Assembly: GCF_000275845.1 (NCBI RefSeq)
Contig: NW_006766926.1
Span: 193,861 to 257,860, forward strand
Direction: 5' to 3'
Length of the DNA stretch: 64,000 nt
Origin: Dichomitus squalens LYAD-421 SS1
Lineage: Eukaryota; Basidiomycota; Agaricomycetes; Polyporales; Polyporaceae
A program made the position numbers and the translations under genes. Shown piece after piece: positions 33,890 to 46,543 of the stretch (position 1 is the first letter of the stretch; every line of letters begins with the position of its first letter). The notes below the pieces were generated by a model, which worked only from the letters and a program-made list of their open reading frames with translations, did not search any database and had not been told where the DNA came from.

Positions 33890-36800
33890 TCAGTTCGACG
33901 GCTGCTTCGTCATGGACGGGATCGACAGCATCGGCAGCTGCCCGCGCGACAGCGAGCCGATGTTCGGCACGTCCTCCCTGCGCCCGTTGAGCGCGGCGCC
34001 CCCGACCAAGCCCGAGCCCGACGCGCCCCCTACACCGCGCGGGGCGAGCCCGCTCCCGCTGCGCGGGCGCGTCTGCGGCCAGCTGGTGAGCCCGTAGCCC
34101 AGCGGCGCGCTGTCGCTCCGCGCGCGGCTCGTCTTCTTCATCGTCGACGACCCGGACGGCCCGCCGTCGATCGAGCTCTGCGGCATCGAGATCGAGCCGG
34201 ACCCGGGGGCGGTGCGCTGGCGCTTCGTGCCGACGCGCTCGTCGTAGTCCATCGGGCTCGGCGAGGGGGGGAGCGGGGTCCCCATCGGGTTGTCGTACCG
34301 CGCTGTGCTGACGCCGTGGATGCCGTGGTGCTGGCTGTGCTGGTGGTGCGGCTGCTGGTGGTGCGGGTGGTGGGAGTGGGCGTGGTGCATGCCGTCGTAG
34401 GACGGTATGTGCTGGTACGAGTGCTGCCGCGACAGCGTGTGAGGCGTGTGCGTGTGCGAGGGGAACTCGGGGGCCGTCGGGCTCGAGCCTGGGCTGATCG
34501 AGTGGAGCGAGTGCAGGCTGCCCGTCTGGAGCGACGACAGCGATGAGAAATGCGAAGGCGGCGGGGCTGAGCTCTGTGGGGACGTCACGTAAATGTTCGG
34601 ACTCTCGCCCGGGTCTAGAATGTCGGTGGGGAACGGCACTGGCACTGCGTTCACACGACCAATCAGCGAACCTAATCCCTCATAGACTGTAGTGTTGTGA
34701 CACTCACTGCCGCATGTTTTGACCATGACATCGTACATCGCCTTCGTGACGGAGGCGAGACGGTCAACCTTCTGGCGCTCTTGCTGGAAGGCTAATACCA
34801 GCCGACGGTTGTCCTCCCGCATCTGCGAGAGCTGCGCAGCCACCTCGCCGGGAAGCTCGACGCGATGCTTCAGAGACGGATCAGGCTCGAGTGCCTTACG
34901 CTTGATCTCCTCGAGGAGGTCGGGGCGTCCGCGCAGGAACTTGTGATGAGAGAACTCCCATGTCTGCACCTCGGCCGACGTGCGTTGTGCGCGAGGAGTC
35001 TGCGAGGCCCCGATTGAGTTTAGGTCATTGTCGCATCAAGCAAAATGACCCTTACGCGGTTAATCTTGTGGAAGCCGTACATGTTCAACTGTCGCACAAA
35101 GCTGGAGAACTACATGTATGGTTAGTCGGATCCCGGCGCTGTTAGGAGGGCTTTGCTCACGTTGTTGTGTTTGAAGTGCGAGCCGAGGATCGTACGGCTG
35201 AATTCGCCAACATTGGAGACGACGAAACTACCAAGACCGTTTGAATTCGTTCACAACACACGAGGAAATTCTCGGAAGGTACCTGGTCCCGTGTTCTGTC
35301 CAGTTGATGAACTGGGAGGATTTTGGGTCGTTGATCATCCTATGCACATACGTCATCAGAGTTAGCTCGTGAACGCATGGACCGAAGGCGCCGAAGTTAT
35401 GTATAACTAAGAACTAGGCCGATCGTGGCTGAATAGGTTCCAAGACGACGGAACACAGGTCCGACAGCGATCTGGAACTTCCAACGAGCATGCCTCAAAT
35501 CTCCTGCAACGCGATCGACGGGAGTAGCTAGAATCGAGATGCCATACAGGGCACGAAGGCTTCCATCCGCGAGCTTCCTAGGCGAAGAAGAAATAGCCGC
35601 TTCGCTCAGAACAGCTGCTACGTGCACCCCCACACGACGCGACGGAGACGCCTTCCCCGCTCGGCGGCTGACACAGGCAACGCAACCACGAGTGTCCGAC
35701 CTCTCCCATGACCTGCGCCGCAATGCAACGCAGCGGATTGCAACGATTCATTTACCAATCCGGAGTTCCTTACCCATGGCCCTACGGCATCCAGGCACTC
35801 TATGAAGGCCGCGCCCAAGGCGGAGTGCTGGTCAGGCAGCATCGTGGCCGCGGGAAGAAGACGGTTGCAGCTCCGTCGGAAGCGAATAGGAAGCCAGCGC
35901 TTCTATTGGCGCCCACGCAGGCGATCGCGTCGCCACTCGCGCGCCGTCCCGCGTCACCAGCGGGCACTCGCGCTCAGCTCCAACGGCGCGCCCATCGCGC
36001 TCGCGGAGCGAGGCCCGCGCCGCCCAGCGCGTATCACACACAGTCGCACGGAACATCACGAAGAAGCAGCGGGAAGGACGGGAGGAGCGGGCGGTGTACT
36101 CACTGGTAGAGCTTCGTGACGAAGTTGTTGGTGCCGAGCGGCTTGTTGAGGACGCCCAGGGAGGGTGGTCCGCCTGTGTGCAGCGTGGTGGCGGGCGCGG
36201 GCAGCTGACCCTCCATCGGCTTCATCTGCTCGTCCTGCTCGCCGCCCGAGTTGCTCCCGTCGATCGGGCTGCCCTCCGCGTCCATCTGGTAGGACATGTC
36301 TACCTCGTCGTACATCGCGCTGTTCGGGTTGTCGCCCATGTCGTACTGGGTCTCCTCGACGGAGGTCGCGAGCGGGGCGAGGGTGGTGTAGCTGCGCTTG
36401 CGCGGGACGGACTTCTCGGACGAGGAGGAGGAGCGCGAGCTGGTGAGGCGCTTGCCGTAGCCGTCGTAGTGCTCGTCGTAGCGCACGCCGTGGTCGGGCG
36501 CGGCGAACTGGAACGGCTGCTGGATGTGGGGATGGTGGGCGTGGTGCGGGTGGTGATGCGCGACGAGGCTGTTTCCGGACGGGCTAATGGGCGTGATCGG
36601 GGATACGTGCGAGCTCGCGTGCGTGGAGGGGTGGGGCGAGGGGTTGATCGGAGAGAGATTGGTGGGGGAGGTGACGGAGAGCGAAGAGAGGTTGAGGGAG
36701 AGCGCGGTCTTGTCGCCGGGCCTATCGCTGAGTTGTTCAGACATGCTAGACTGACCTGACTGGGACGAGGGAGGGGGGAAGTAGGACGGATAGGACTGGT

Positions 36801-36996
36801 CGTTGAGGGAAGACGCGGGCGAGGAGGGCGAAGGGAAGGACGACTGGTTCTGGGGAGGGGGGAGGAGATGGGAGGGGGACTGCTGGGACCATTGCTGGTT
36901 CTGGGACGGCTGCTGCTGGGAGTAGGGACCGTCTGCAGAGGACATGGTGTGCGAGAAGTGCGAGGGGGTGCTGTCCATGAGAATGAGAGGGGGCAA
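33890..36996 (-). CDS. HSF-type transcription factor, six exons
   Basis: Exons on the minus strand are 36996-36104, 35339-35283, 35227-35161, 35109-35056, 34999-34708 and 34644-33890, giving 705 residues. The last intron is 63 nt and could be retained without a frame change. The joined DNA-binding domain (about residues 290-385) reads NNFVTKLYQMINDPKSSQFI, WTEHGTSFVVSNVGEFSRTI, LGSHFKHNNFSSFVRQLNMY, GFHKINRTPRAQ and WEFSHHKFLRGRPDLL. A predicted coiled coil follows (VAAQLSQMREDNRRLVLAFQ, about 405-450), as in HSF trimerisation regions. Both flanks are Ser/Pro/Gln/His-rich. It may start instead at the second Met (36978). The first intron is 764 nt, unusually long here, and falls inside the DNA-binding domain. 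Whether it is the heat-shock factor itself or an Mga1/Sfl1-like relative cannot be settled from sequence alone. Confidence 0.92.
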
Positions 36997-39900
36997 TCAG
37001 GCGATCAGCAAGCAGCCGCGAACCAGGCGGGAGGAGGACGGTGTGGGAGAGGCGCGCAGAGGAGTCAGACGGGGGACATGCGACGACGCTGGGCCGCTCG
37101 CGAGGACGGTGGGCGGGAGCGGCGGGCGACGGGGGGCGGGGCGAGGACAGCGAGGGCAGGGCTGAGCCGGGGAGAGCTGGCCAGAGAAGAGGGAGAGGAG
37201 GATGCGGGAGCGAGCGCGTCGGATGGACATAAATCTAGATTTGAGGGTGTCCGAGTCTGACTGCCATAAGTAAGTATGCGCCATCAACTGCAGCCCACGG
37301 CCGCGACCATCCACCTGCTCAGCCCCTCCTGTTATGTTATTCGCCCGTAAAACATACCCTCTCTCCGCAGGCCGCCTCCCACATTCCCCGCATGCGAGCC
37401 CTTCTTCCGTCGCTCGTCCGCCGTCCGATAGCCAGCCATCGCACCGACGAGCTCGGTTCTAGCACGGCCCTTCTCTGTCACCCCGCCCGTGGGTCACCCC
37501 GCCCGTGGACGGAAGCACCGTCCCCTTTCTCACACTCCAGCCAAATACCACATCTCCAATCACCAGTCCCAGTCCCTCACCCCATCCCCGCGGCAAGCAC
37601 CGCAGCCCCCATGCCGCCCGACACTGCTCGTTTATCTACCGTATAGAGTCCCCTGATACTTACCTTTACTTACACCCATATGTCGCACCGTATGTTCTCA
37701 CAGTGCCCCCGGCTATACAGACCATCGCCCCATCAACTGATTGAGACACGCCCCTCCGAGCCCGGCCCATCCCTCGTCCTCACCATCCCGGCGTGCACGC
37801 ACGCCCTGCCCACACGCCCTGCCCACACGCCTGCTGCCAAGTCTCCCTCGAATCAGCGATGACAGATCCCAAGTCTGCTCTCCTCGTGATGCCCCATCTT
37901 GCCGCCTCGGACCCCACCCGCCCGGCGTCCGTCCATCCTCGTCCACACCCTCAATATTGTGGCCTCTCAAGCGCGTCGGCGGCAGCGATCCGCGAGATGG
38001 CCGTCGCATAAAAGCCGGGTGCCGCACTCCATCCTCGACGAAACGAGCCCCGGCCGTGTGTTTGGATTTGAGCGAGCACTGGGACCCTGTACGTACGTAT
38101 CTGGGCTATCTGGATCCTTGGCGCGCTGCACGGGGATACCCGGCCCTCGGCTTTTGCTTTGATCCCCCGAGATCTCTGCGCAAGAGACGACATATCGCGC
38201 CAAACCTTCTCACCGGCCGGCGGCAGCTACGCGCCCGGAGTCGTGCACCCAGAAATCTCCGCCCGCGCACGATACAATCACTCGACCTGGCCCCGCGGGC
38301 ACGTCTTCGCTGCCAACCCCCCAAGTCCGCAACTTTCCCTCGCGCCCGGCGGAAGCTGACGGTGGAAGGCCTCGCAGGCGGCACTCGTGACGTTGTGCGG
38401 GGGCGGGTGACAGGGCACCTGCTAAAGATGTGCGCCTCCGACCGTCCGCTCGGGCTCGCCCACGCTCGCCATTCGACCGCGCTCGCAAGCGGCCGACATC
38501 TGCATCTACATGTACATCTGCGCGCGTTCACGAGTCGAACGAACTGCCTGAGACCGGGCCTTGTCTCCTCCGACGTTACAGGCCGTCGACGGCCTGACGG
38601 CGCGTCGACGCTCAGCTCGCGCGGACGTCCAGATCTTCCGCCGCTCATGATCGCCCTTGCTTATTGCGCGCGTAGCTGGCGTCCGCACCCCCAGCGTGCA
38701 CATCGCATCCCAGTCCATTCCCGCGAACTCCTCGCTGTCTCTCGTACTCGGCCAATTCAGCCCACTTGCATCCTCGTCGTCCGAGCGGGTGGCCCTGGTG
38801 ATCTGCAGCGTTCGCTTCGAGTAGGGCATCAGGAGCTCCGAACGCCAGGTTCGGAGAACGGGTCACCCAGGGACGGAAGCGCAAAGCGGTTTGACTGCAC
38901 CCGTCCTTGAGCTTGCAGCCACATCTGCAACACCGGAGCCGGAGCGCTCGTCCATCCGCTGAGCATCGCGGCTTCGCCGCTTCTGCCCATATTGCGTGGG
39001 TGCAGGCGGCTGATTAGACTTTATCGCAGGCGCGCGAAGGCTGCAGGCGAGGGCCCGGGCGACGAGGGGCGAGCCGCTCAGGCTCCGAGCGTCGTCTCGC
39101 AACGGCCGAGCGCGAGCGACGGCGGTCGCGACGAGAGGACAACGTCGGCATGCCACGCGCGCGTATCGTCACGAGAACGGTCGCAAGGCCTGTCTCACCG
39201 TCGCTTCGGGTGGGGGGATCGGTGGCTCTGCGAGCCTAAACTTGTCGGGCTAACCGCGAACGGCAGCGGAGAAGTCGTGGCGTTGTTGCGAGGAGACGCG
39301 GCCGACGCCAGCGCGATAGCCACAGCGGCCGCTATGCTGGTTTCGGCGCGGCCCGCGGCCACGGGTTTGGTTAGTTGGTTGGGGTGGTCGGCGCCTCGTG
39401 AAACCAGCAGCGGGCGTCGCGGTGACAGGCCGAGGGGTCGTGCACCAGTCGCATCTTGCTGGGTGCAATGTCCAGCTCCGATGAGGATGCTGCTGGTTGA
39501 TGCATTGACGCGTGAGAAAGCCGACTTGACTGCACAAGAGAACCTCCGCCGACAAGTGAATGCCCTGTTTGTTCCATGCAAGACAGCTCAGCGTGTATCA
39601 CGCTCCTCTGATTGCTTCCGTACTGCATGCAGCCATGGTACTGAATACTGTCGGGCACGTTCCGCTATCGACGGCGAAGACGCCTACGAAACATGTCATC
39701 AGCAAACATATACGCACACAAACACACGAGCGCCCGGAAAGTTTTGACCGCATGACCGTGTCCTCGGCACGGTGTGAATGCCAACTGCGGCTGCGAACAG
39801 TGACAGCCAAAGGTCCATCAGCGTACGCTTTACAGCATATTCCACGCTCACGAGGTCGTCGAGCGACAGGCCCGACCCGGGGAATATTGCCTCCCTGGGG

Positions 39901-42900
39901 TGCAAGAGGGGGCCGCATCGCAACATTTCGACAAGGCAGAACGTTCGACCTCTGAAGCGTTGTGCTGAGCTCCCCATCTCAATGAGTGATTTTAGGGTAG
40001 GATCTCAAGCTCATAATTACCGAAGCATCATGCTGTGATGCGGCGTCGAGCTTCGACGTTCGTTGCTTTGCTGCTTTGGGCTAGCGAGAGATAACCATTG
40101 AGATGCACGCGCGGCTAAGGGCCTTCGAGGTTCGACGCTGGAATCATTCGCGAGGAACAACGTTCGCGTTAGCTTCGAGGCGTTTGATGCGCCACCCCGC
40201 CCGACCCTCGGCGGGCTAGACTGAGACCCACGCGGCCTGACGTGTTGCGTGCTTGCGTCATATGTACTCAGCAAGGGTATGGAGACATGCGAAGTGGCGA
40301 ATAGCACTTCAAGTATTGAGCACTGACTGGAATTCGATGCTATCTACATGGTTTGAACCTGCCCACCAATATGAATCCTGCGAGGGAATGTCTGAAGACA
40401 CCGATTACAGGCGCATTCATCATCTAAGTATGTGTAATGGCTACATACATTGCTGGATTGTCGCAGACCAATAGAGGATCAAAGTGTACCCGCCGTGACC
40501 CGGCATCATTTGGCAACTCTGATGTCGAGACCGAATGATGCGTGCAAGGAAGTGCAAGGTCGATCGTGATAGCGCCAAACAACATTCAGCATGACGGGAC
40601 CGAGCCGGATTGTTTTCTATGTGTATACAGTCCGTGAGTGAGGAAATTATCTGGGCCGAATATGATGCTTGTGCTGACATGTAGGCAATGCCGGTTGTAC
40701 AGATCCTTTTAGTAACAGAGTAAGGTCGGCCCAAGCTATGAAGTGGAAGCTACAGCTCTTCCGCCGACGGAGAGGAGATTGCAAACATCAGACAGAAGAG
40801 ATCAATGAGGATCATGAGGCCAGCGGAGAGACGCGCCCGTTATGGAAGGTCGCCGCTACGCGGTGCCAGACTAGGGTGCAGATGCGTCTCATGATGTGCG
40901 GAGAGAGACTGTTGGGAAACACGTGTGCTGCAAAAGTGTGGGTCCAAAGGTCGGTCGGGACTCCTGCGAAGAATGTCTGATCTGGAACGGGACACGCGTG
41001 TTGTGGCATATTACACGCTTCCACTGTGGTCCAGTGGCATCATCGATGCTGACTGGGACTGGGGGTGCGATCAATGGATGGATTGATGCTGGCAGCCGAA
41101 CCAATGGTAAAGCATTCGACAATGTCAGCACGAGTCTTGAATGAGGGGCTTGACCTGTGCGAAGATCCCGCTAGCACGCTGATGCGGGTGAAGAACAACA
41201 AGAGCCCGTGAAGAGCCGAGCGTTCAGTATGCCGATACACGGTGTGGCCAGCCGCCACAATCCTCCAGCGACGATCCTCCAGCGTCCCGTGAACGATCTA
41301 GACCTATTAGTGCAGAACGTTCATTCATTTGCATTCATGCCGGCTCCGCATGGCAAGGCATCCCTGCTTGCGCGTCTACAGATTACATGGGTCGGGCACC
41401 ACGCCTCCCCGACCCTGACAGTCGCGATGGTGGACGAATGGCAAGGTGACGATAAACTGCTTCAAGCAGGCGCGCTGTCCCACAGTCGTCCTGCGTGACC
41501 TCCTCTGCGGTATGCTTCGGAAGTTCGTCCTTCCCTTCCGCTTGATTTTGATGCGGGTTTCTCCGAGCGCGAGCAGCACCAGGAACATGCAGATGGGAGA
41601 ACGAAGACGTCGAGCACACCACGCTTGCGAACCGTGCATTCGATGTGCGATCCCGACGGTGATGTACCTGCCCCTCGATCCGCTTTGATTACAGGGTTCG
41701 AGACAGAAGCATGCAGAGGACGCCGAAGAGGGCTCCGACGGCCCAATGGGGAAAACACACACGGATATGAAGGGGAATAGAACTCACCGAAGGCGGCCGG
41801 TGCTGGGAGGAGAGCATGCTGCAGATGGCAGCAGGGAAGCGGAGCTGCAGAGAGTGCAGATCGGCTGCAATCTCTGTTTGGCTGCGTGCGATCGCGAGCT
41901 GGGGAGCTGTCTTAGTCTATCACTAATCCTTCCTTCCCGCGGTCAGATGGTTCCGTGAGCTTCTGCGTTCTCATCGAGCACACTCGCTGCCTCGTCTCGT
42001 CTTGAGTCCTTTCCTTATCAGCATCAACCGTGACTAGCTCGTTAGATCCTGGCACGAGACTCCGTCTTTTCATGCTGCACAGGGTACCGATTAGCCGGAC
42101 CATAGGCCCATGAGGACACGATCTTCCAGCTAGCTTGACGGAAAGAGGCGAATACGTTTGTCAGACTAGCATGCAGCAAGCGTATGTACGAGCCTAGATG
42201 AAGGGAGGTGAGATACTCAATCACGCTGAGCTTCGCGCGCAGAGAGCTTGTCCAACATACCATAGAGAGAACAAGGAGTCATCGGATATCCCCGGATGTG
42301 CAGCCCTTCCGAGCGAGAGGCGAAAGAGGTACAATGGAATTCCCGCGAGCCTTACGTACCTGGGCGGAGGGTGAGTACACACGAGGCAGCACTACTTAGC
42401 TGCCGCGGCGCCGTACAGAGTGTATGAGGTAAAGCGTACGTCATCCTCCGAACAAATACCGGCAATATATAACAACTTAATGGCGTTTGTCCGAGACATC
42501 CGAGATGCGAGGCGCTGTATGGCCTAGGCTGCAAAAACAGGTGGGTGCGAGACATACAGACCGGAGGAGATTATGGTGGGATCCTTTGAGCAGGTGATGC
42601 TCACGTATACGTGATGTTCTGCGTTCAATCATCCCAATGCGTTGGAGTGCCAGTGAGAGATTGGGGACACGACTCAACGAGAATCTAGTTTGCAAGGCTA
42701 GCCAACCTCGATGTCTGCTGAGCGCCCCGGTAGATCAAATACACATAATCACAGCAGCCGCACCTCCCCAGGCGGTCGCGTACAAAGGACGGATGGGTCA
42801 GATCAGGAACATCGACCTCCTGAAAGAGAAATGGGCGCTCCTGAAGTGAACCCGACGATGAGGTAACTCGAGCGATGCCGACAAGCGAAGCGGGCGGGGT

Positions 42901-45900
42901 GCGTCTGCTGACAGACATACGGGCACCCTAGAAGGCATGTTGCAATACCAAGTGGTTGCCTAGTGTCACCTAGACTCGGGAGTTGTACGACCGGAATCAT
43001 AGCGGACGTACACGTTGTTCATCGATACGCCTTTGGTGACTACCCGTGTGGTCGATCTACGCCTGGCGATCACGTTAGTAAATCACGCGTTCCCGAGTTG
43101 CTCGTAAGATTGTGCTTACTTGTGAGTTTTGAGTGCGGGGCTCTGCGGAGTCCACTCAGCGGAGCAGGTAAGACAGGCTACCGTGCAGCCTCCCCCGCCT
43201 CGCGACGCGCCTGAGAATTTTGCATCGAATGAAGGTCATCCCTCTTCCTTACCATCTTCTCAAGCGCTCGCTACGCGGGACCTGCACTGCCGACGGCCAT
43301 TGACGTGAGACATTTGTTGTCTTCGGTCCTGGCGCCGTGTGCAGGCTTCGTCAGACCTGTATCTCAACACTAGAGCGCGCATCGGTGGTCCTCGGAGATA
43401 CTAGATGTGAGCCAGAGAGTCCACAGCGAGATGGTCCGCGGTACTACGCGCAACGTGCCGATCTTCCATGTCTTGTCTGGAGGCGCTGTTTCCAAACGTA
43501 TGGCCCCATTGGTTATGTTTTCGACTGTGCGCCAGTCCACGCCGACAGTAGTTGTAAGTTGCCAGGGTTAGCTGTCATGTAACATGGACCATTCGGGCAA
43601 GGCAAGGGTCTCGCATCTTGGAAGTCGGAACGTTTAGACGTTATGGTAGACTTCTGTCAGATGCGGGCGCGGGCTGACCTGGTGATGCGCACGTTGCGCG
43701 TCCTGATTTCTACCACCATCGTACTACGTCCACTGGGAAGGAGTCTCGAGATCAGAATGGAGAGTTGCCGGGCTCTTCGCTCTGTCGGCGCACCTCGTGG
43801 TTGGGGGGTATATGGGATCCCAAGCAATGGTCCATCTGATGTGTTTCGTTTGACATTGCCGGCGGCGAGTGTGGTAAGCATCAGGATAGGAATGGAACTG
43901 ATGAACCATGGCGTTATACGCCCCCGGGAGCGCCACCAGCGAGATTGATGTCAGCCTACGCAGGCACTGTGGACGCAGTCGGGATGAAAATTTGCTGACC
44001 GCGGTGAGTAGGTGTGGGGCTTACCTGCGCGCAATCGCCGTGATGACGCCAAAACGAAGATTTGGGTGCCTAGAAATGGCACCATGATAGGAAGCCCTGA
44101 AACCATAAGTACATCGAACCGCGCTCTATATGCCGCAGTAGAGAGAATGTAGTGCGGACGATTGCACGATTAAACTCGGGGCGCGGCTGTTGAATGACAG
44201 CTTCCGACATCGGCAATGATGAGATCAGCGCACTCTTGCAAGCCACTAGCCGGCGTGCGGGATCACGTCCGCAGATTGTGGCCGGAGACATTGGTTTAGT
44301 TTGTTATGCTGCTCCGGGAAGGAAGGAAATGTCGTAACAGACCATGCCGACGTGCGAATGCAACCCGCACGACGATCTTCTGCGCGAAGCCGCTCTTTAG
44401 GGGGACAGGCTGCTGCGCGCTGCATCATTGGGAGCACGGTTCTTTCAATGACCGTGCGAGACCGCCCAGGATGGATCGAATCGTGTTTGTTTTGAGATGC
44501 CGCTGAAATCTGGGGTGCGTAGATTGAGCGCGGGGGTGAGGGTCTGACATGAATGCGCATGTACCTTCCGGCGTCGTGTCCGAGTCGGGTGCCGAAAATC
44601 ATGGCATTGTGCGACATGCTGACACTGGCGGTTTTTGTCAGGCCAGAGCCAATATATGCGGGTGCGGGGGGCGTGTGGTGTTTGGACCTGGCTGAGGATC
44701 GTCGTCAGCAAAGTAAGTAGAGGGCCGAGAAGACTGTCCCGCACTTGCTATGCACACCCTGTCGGATGGCACGAGTCGCTCTGATTTGTCAGAAGTCACC
44801 GGGGATAGGATGGGCACCTACGTCAACGTAGCAGGAGGCCAGGCATAACTGAGGTGCGTTACATTGTTGGGCGGATGCAATGTGCGGGAATAACCTCCGC
44901 CTACTCACGGTGTACAGGCTGGTGACCGGGCGCGAGAGGAGGTTAGAGGTTACGAGATGCCGAACGTCCTCCGTGATAGAACAGTTGACAGATGAAAACG
45001 ATAGTGGATTGGGTCACTCCCTATGGCGATAGAAGCACTCTAAACGGTGACGCAAGCACTGCATAACACAAAGCATAGTTCAGACTGTTACAGAGCAAGA
45101 GGTTATTTCTTACCGGACCTGTAGACACCCCTGAGTACGATGGTTTGCCCAAGACTTACCAGAGATTTGCAAAGGGTGAGCGTGCACGATGACAATACGT
45201 TCAACCAGCCAGAATGTGTCACCTAGACTGGGATTCCTCTTTCAAGTCTGGATGAGATTCGATCGAGAACGTGGGCAAACTCGCCTGCATAGAGGCCGAG
45301 CTCAGAAAAGGAGCATGTTGCCGTGTTCGAACTCTAGATCCAACCTCTACCGTTCAACCACTTCCACATGCTCGGAAACCGAGATGGGTATGTACAGATA
45401 GTGAGCTGGTCCGCATTCCGAGGCTCCTATGCATCAACTTGGTAAGACAGCCGGCCTTCCTCCACTGCGGCAGGACGGCTGCAGGCCAGATATATGTTTT
45501 GGACAATGATTATTGTCCAGGGTCTATGACAGCGTAACTCGTGCCACCCCCTCGCCGCTTTACATCTGCTTTGTCTCTAGTAGTATATAGGTTAAGGGCT
45601 CGCAGCCCAGGATCCTCGTCCCTTCGCCCTTCGGGAGCTCGCGCTCCTCGAGCTTTCGTTTTTGCACCCACCCTTCCGCTGCCCCATTTTTGGTCTCGCT
45701 TAGCTACGTCTCATGTATCAGGTACATTCGCCTTCCGCCGGCTTGAGCTCGGCCCACCGGTCGCGCGAGAGAGCGGTGGCGACACGGACTCGGTGGTCCC
45801 GCGCAGCTTCCGTAGCGCGCGCCCAATACCATCGTTTTCCGTCCTGCCCGAGTATAGCGTGCATAGATGGGGACTGGGTCGCGCCATTCTTCAGGGACGG

Positions 45901-46543
45901 TTCGGTGGTTCGAGGTATGACGGAGACAAATCCGATAGCCTGGCCGGGGAGAGAAACTAGGCCGAGATAGACTATCATCGAAAGAGGATGTGTGAGGTGG
46001 TTCTGCCAGTAAGCATTGATGTCAATGAGCCATGCTTGGTGGCACTGGATCCGCAGAGATGATGTCGCTGGACTCCATCTGGCCGTGGGTCAATGGGCCA
46101 TCCGGGGAGTGGACCGTGCGCAGGGACGAATTGTTCGTTTGTGCCGCCATGTCAACAGTCGTGCCAGTGGAGGAAGACTGAGACCGCTAAGTAGAGCCGA
46201 GCCATGATTAGTAGGCCATATCATTTTCTTAGCCGGCTCTCAGCAGGAGCGTCCGGTCGGGTCGAGCCTTGCGTTACGTGCTGTGACACATCACCGTCGG
46301 GAGGCGCGTGACGCAGGTTCACATGGCCCCGCTTCTCGTCGCTGTCCCTGCCCTCCACCATCCCCGCCTCCGCCTCCGCCTCCGCCTCCGCCTCCGCCCC
46401 TGTCCCCGTCACCGCTGCGCTCGCGCCTTCGCCGCCTTCTTGTCTAATTCGTCTCACTGCCGCCGCTCCTTGTTTGCACCATAACGATCCCCTTAACGAT
46501 CTGGACCTTGGAACTTCTCAAACTCTCACTTTACATTGTCTCT
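36997..46543. other. 9.5 kb region with no recognised gene
   Basis: The first few hundred bases should be the 5' region of the HSF-type gene and the last few hundred the promoter of the vezatin-like gene. From 37.4 to 39.7 kb the sequence is GC-rich and carries long open frames (for example 37741-38910 on the + strand, Arg/Pro-rich); I judge these to be chance products because no motif, conserved block or splice pattern supports them. From 39.7 to 46.0 kb short open pieces occur on both strands, some hydrophobic (a minus-strand 45979-45900 piece reads VYLGLVSLPGQAIGFVSVI), which could be exons of an intron-rich or decayed gene that I could not assemble. Confidence 0.4.
46365..46399. repeat. 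CCGCCT hexamer repeat
   Basis: About six tandem CCTCCG-type units in the promoter region of the vezatin-like gene, 145-180 bases before its ATG. It lies in a broader pyrimidine-rich strip, which is common upstream of fungal genes. Confidence 0.65.

Noticed and set aside
33788..34546. 252-codon open frame opposite the HSF-type gene
   Set aside because: It is the complement of the last HSF exon; its Arg/Val/Ala-rich product reflects Ser/Pro/His codons on the true strand.
35708..36109. Open frame inside the long HSF intron
   Set aside because: No motif, Arg/Ala-rich, and overlapping frames on both strands; no sign of a nested gene.
37741..38910. 389-codon open frame on the + strand
   Set aside because: Arg/Pro-rich composition in GC-rich DNA, equally long frames on the opposite strand, no motif and no splice pattern; judged to be chance.
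38992..39747. 251-codon open frame on the + strand
   Set aside because: Same reasons as the neighbouring frame; no recognisable domain and open overlapping frames on the other strand.
45541..45960. 139-codon frame on the + strand near 45.7 kb
   Set aside because: No recognisable feature; the opposite strand shows an equally plausible hydrophobic piece; neither could be extended into a gene.
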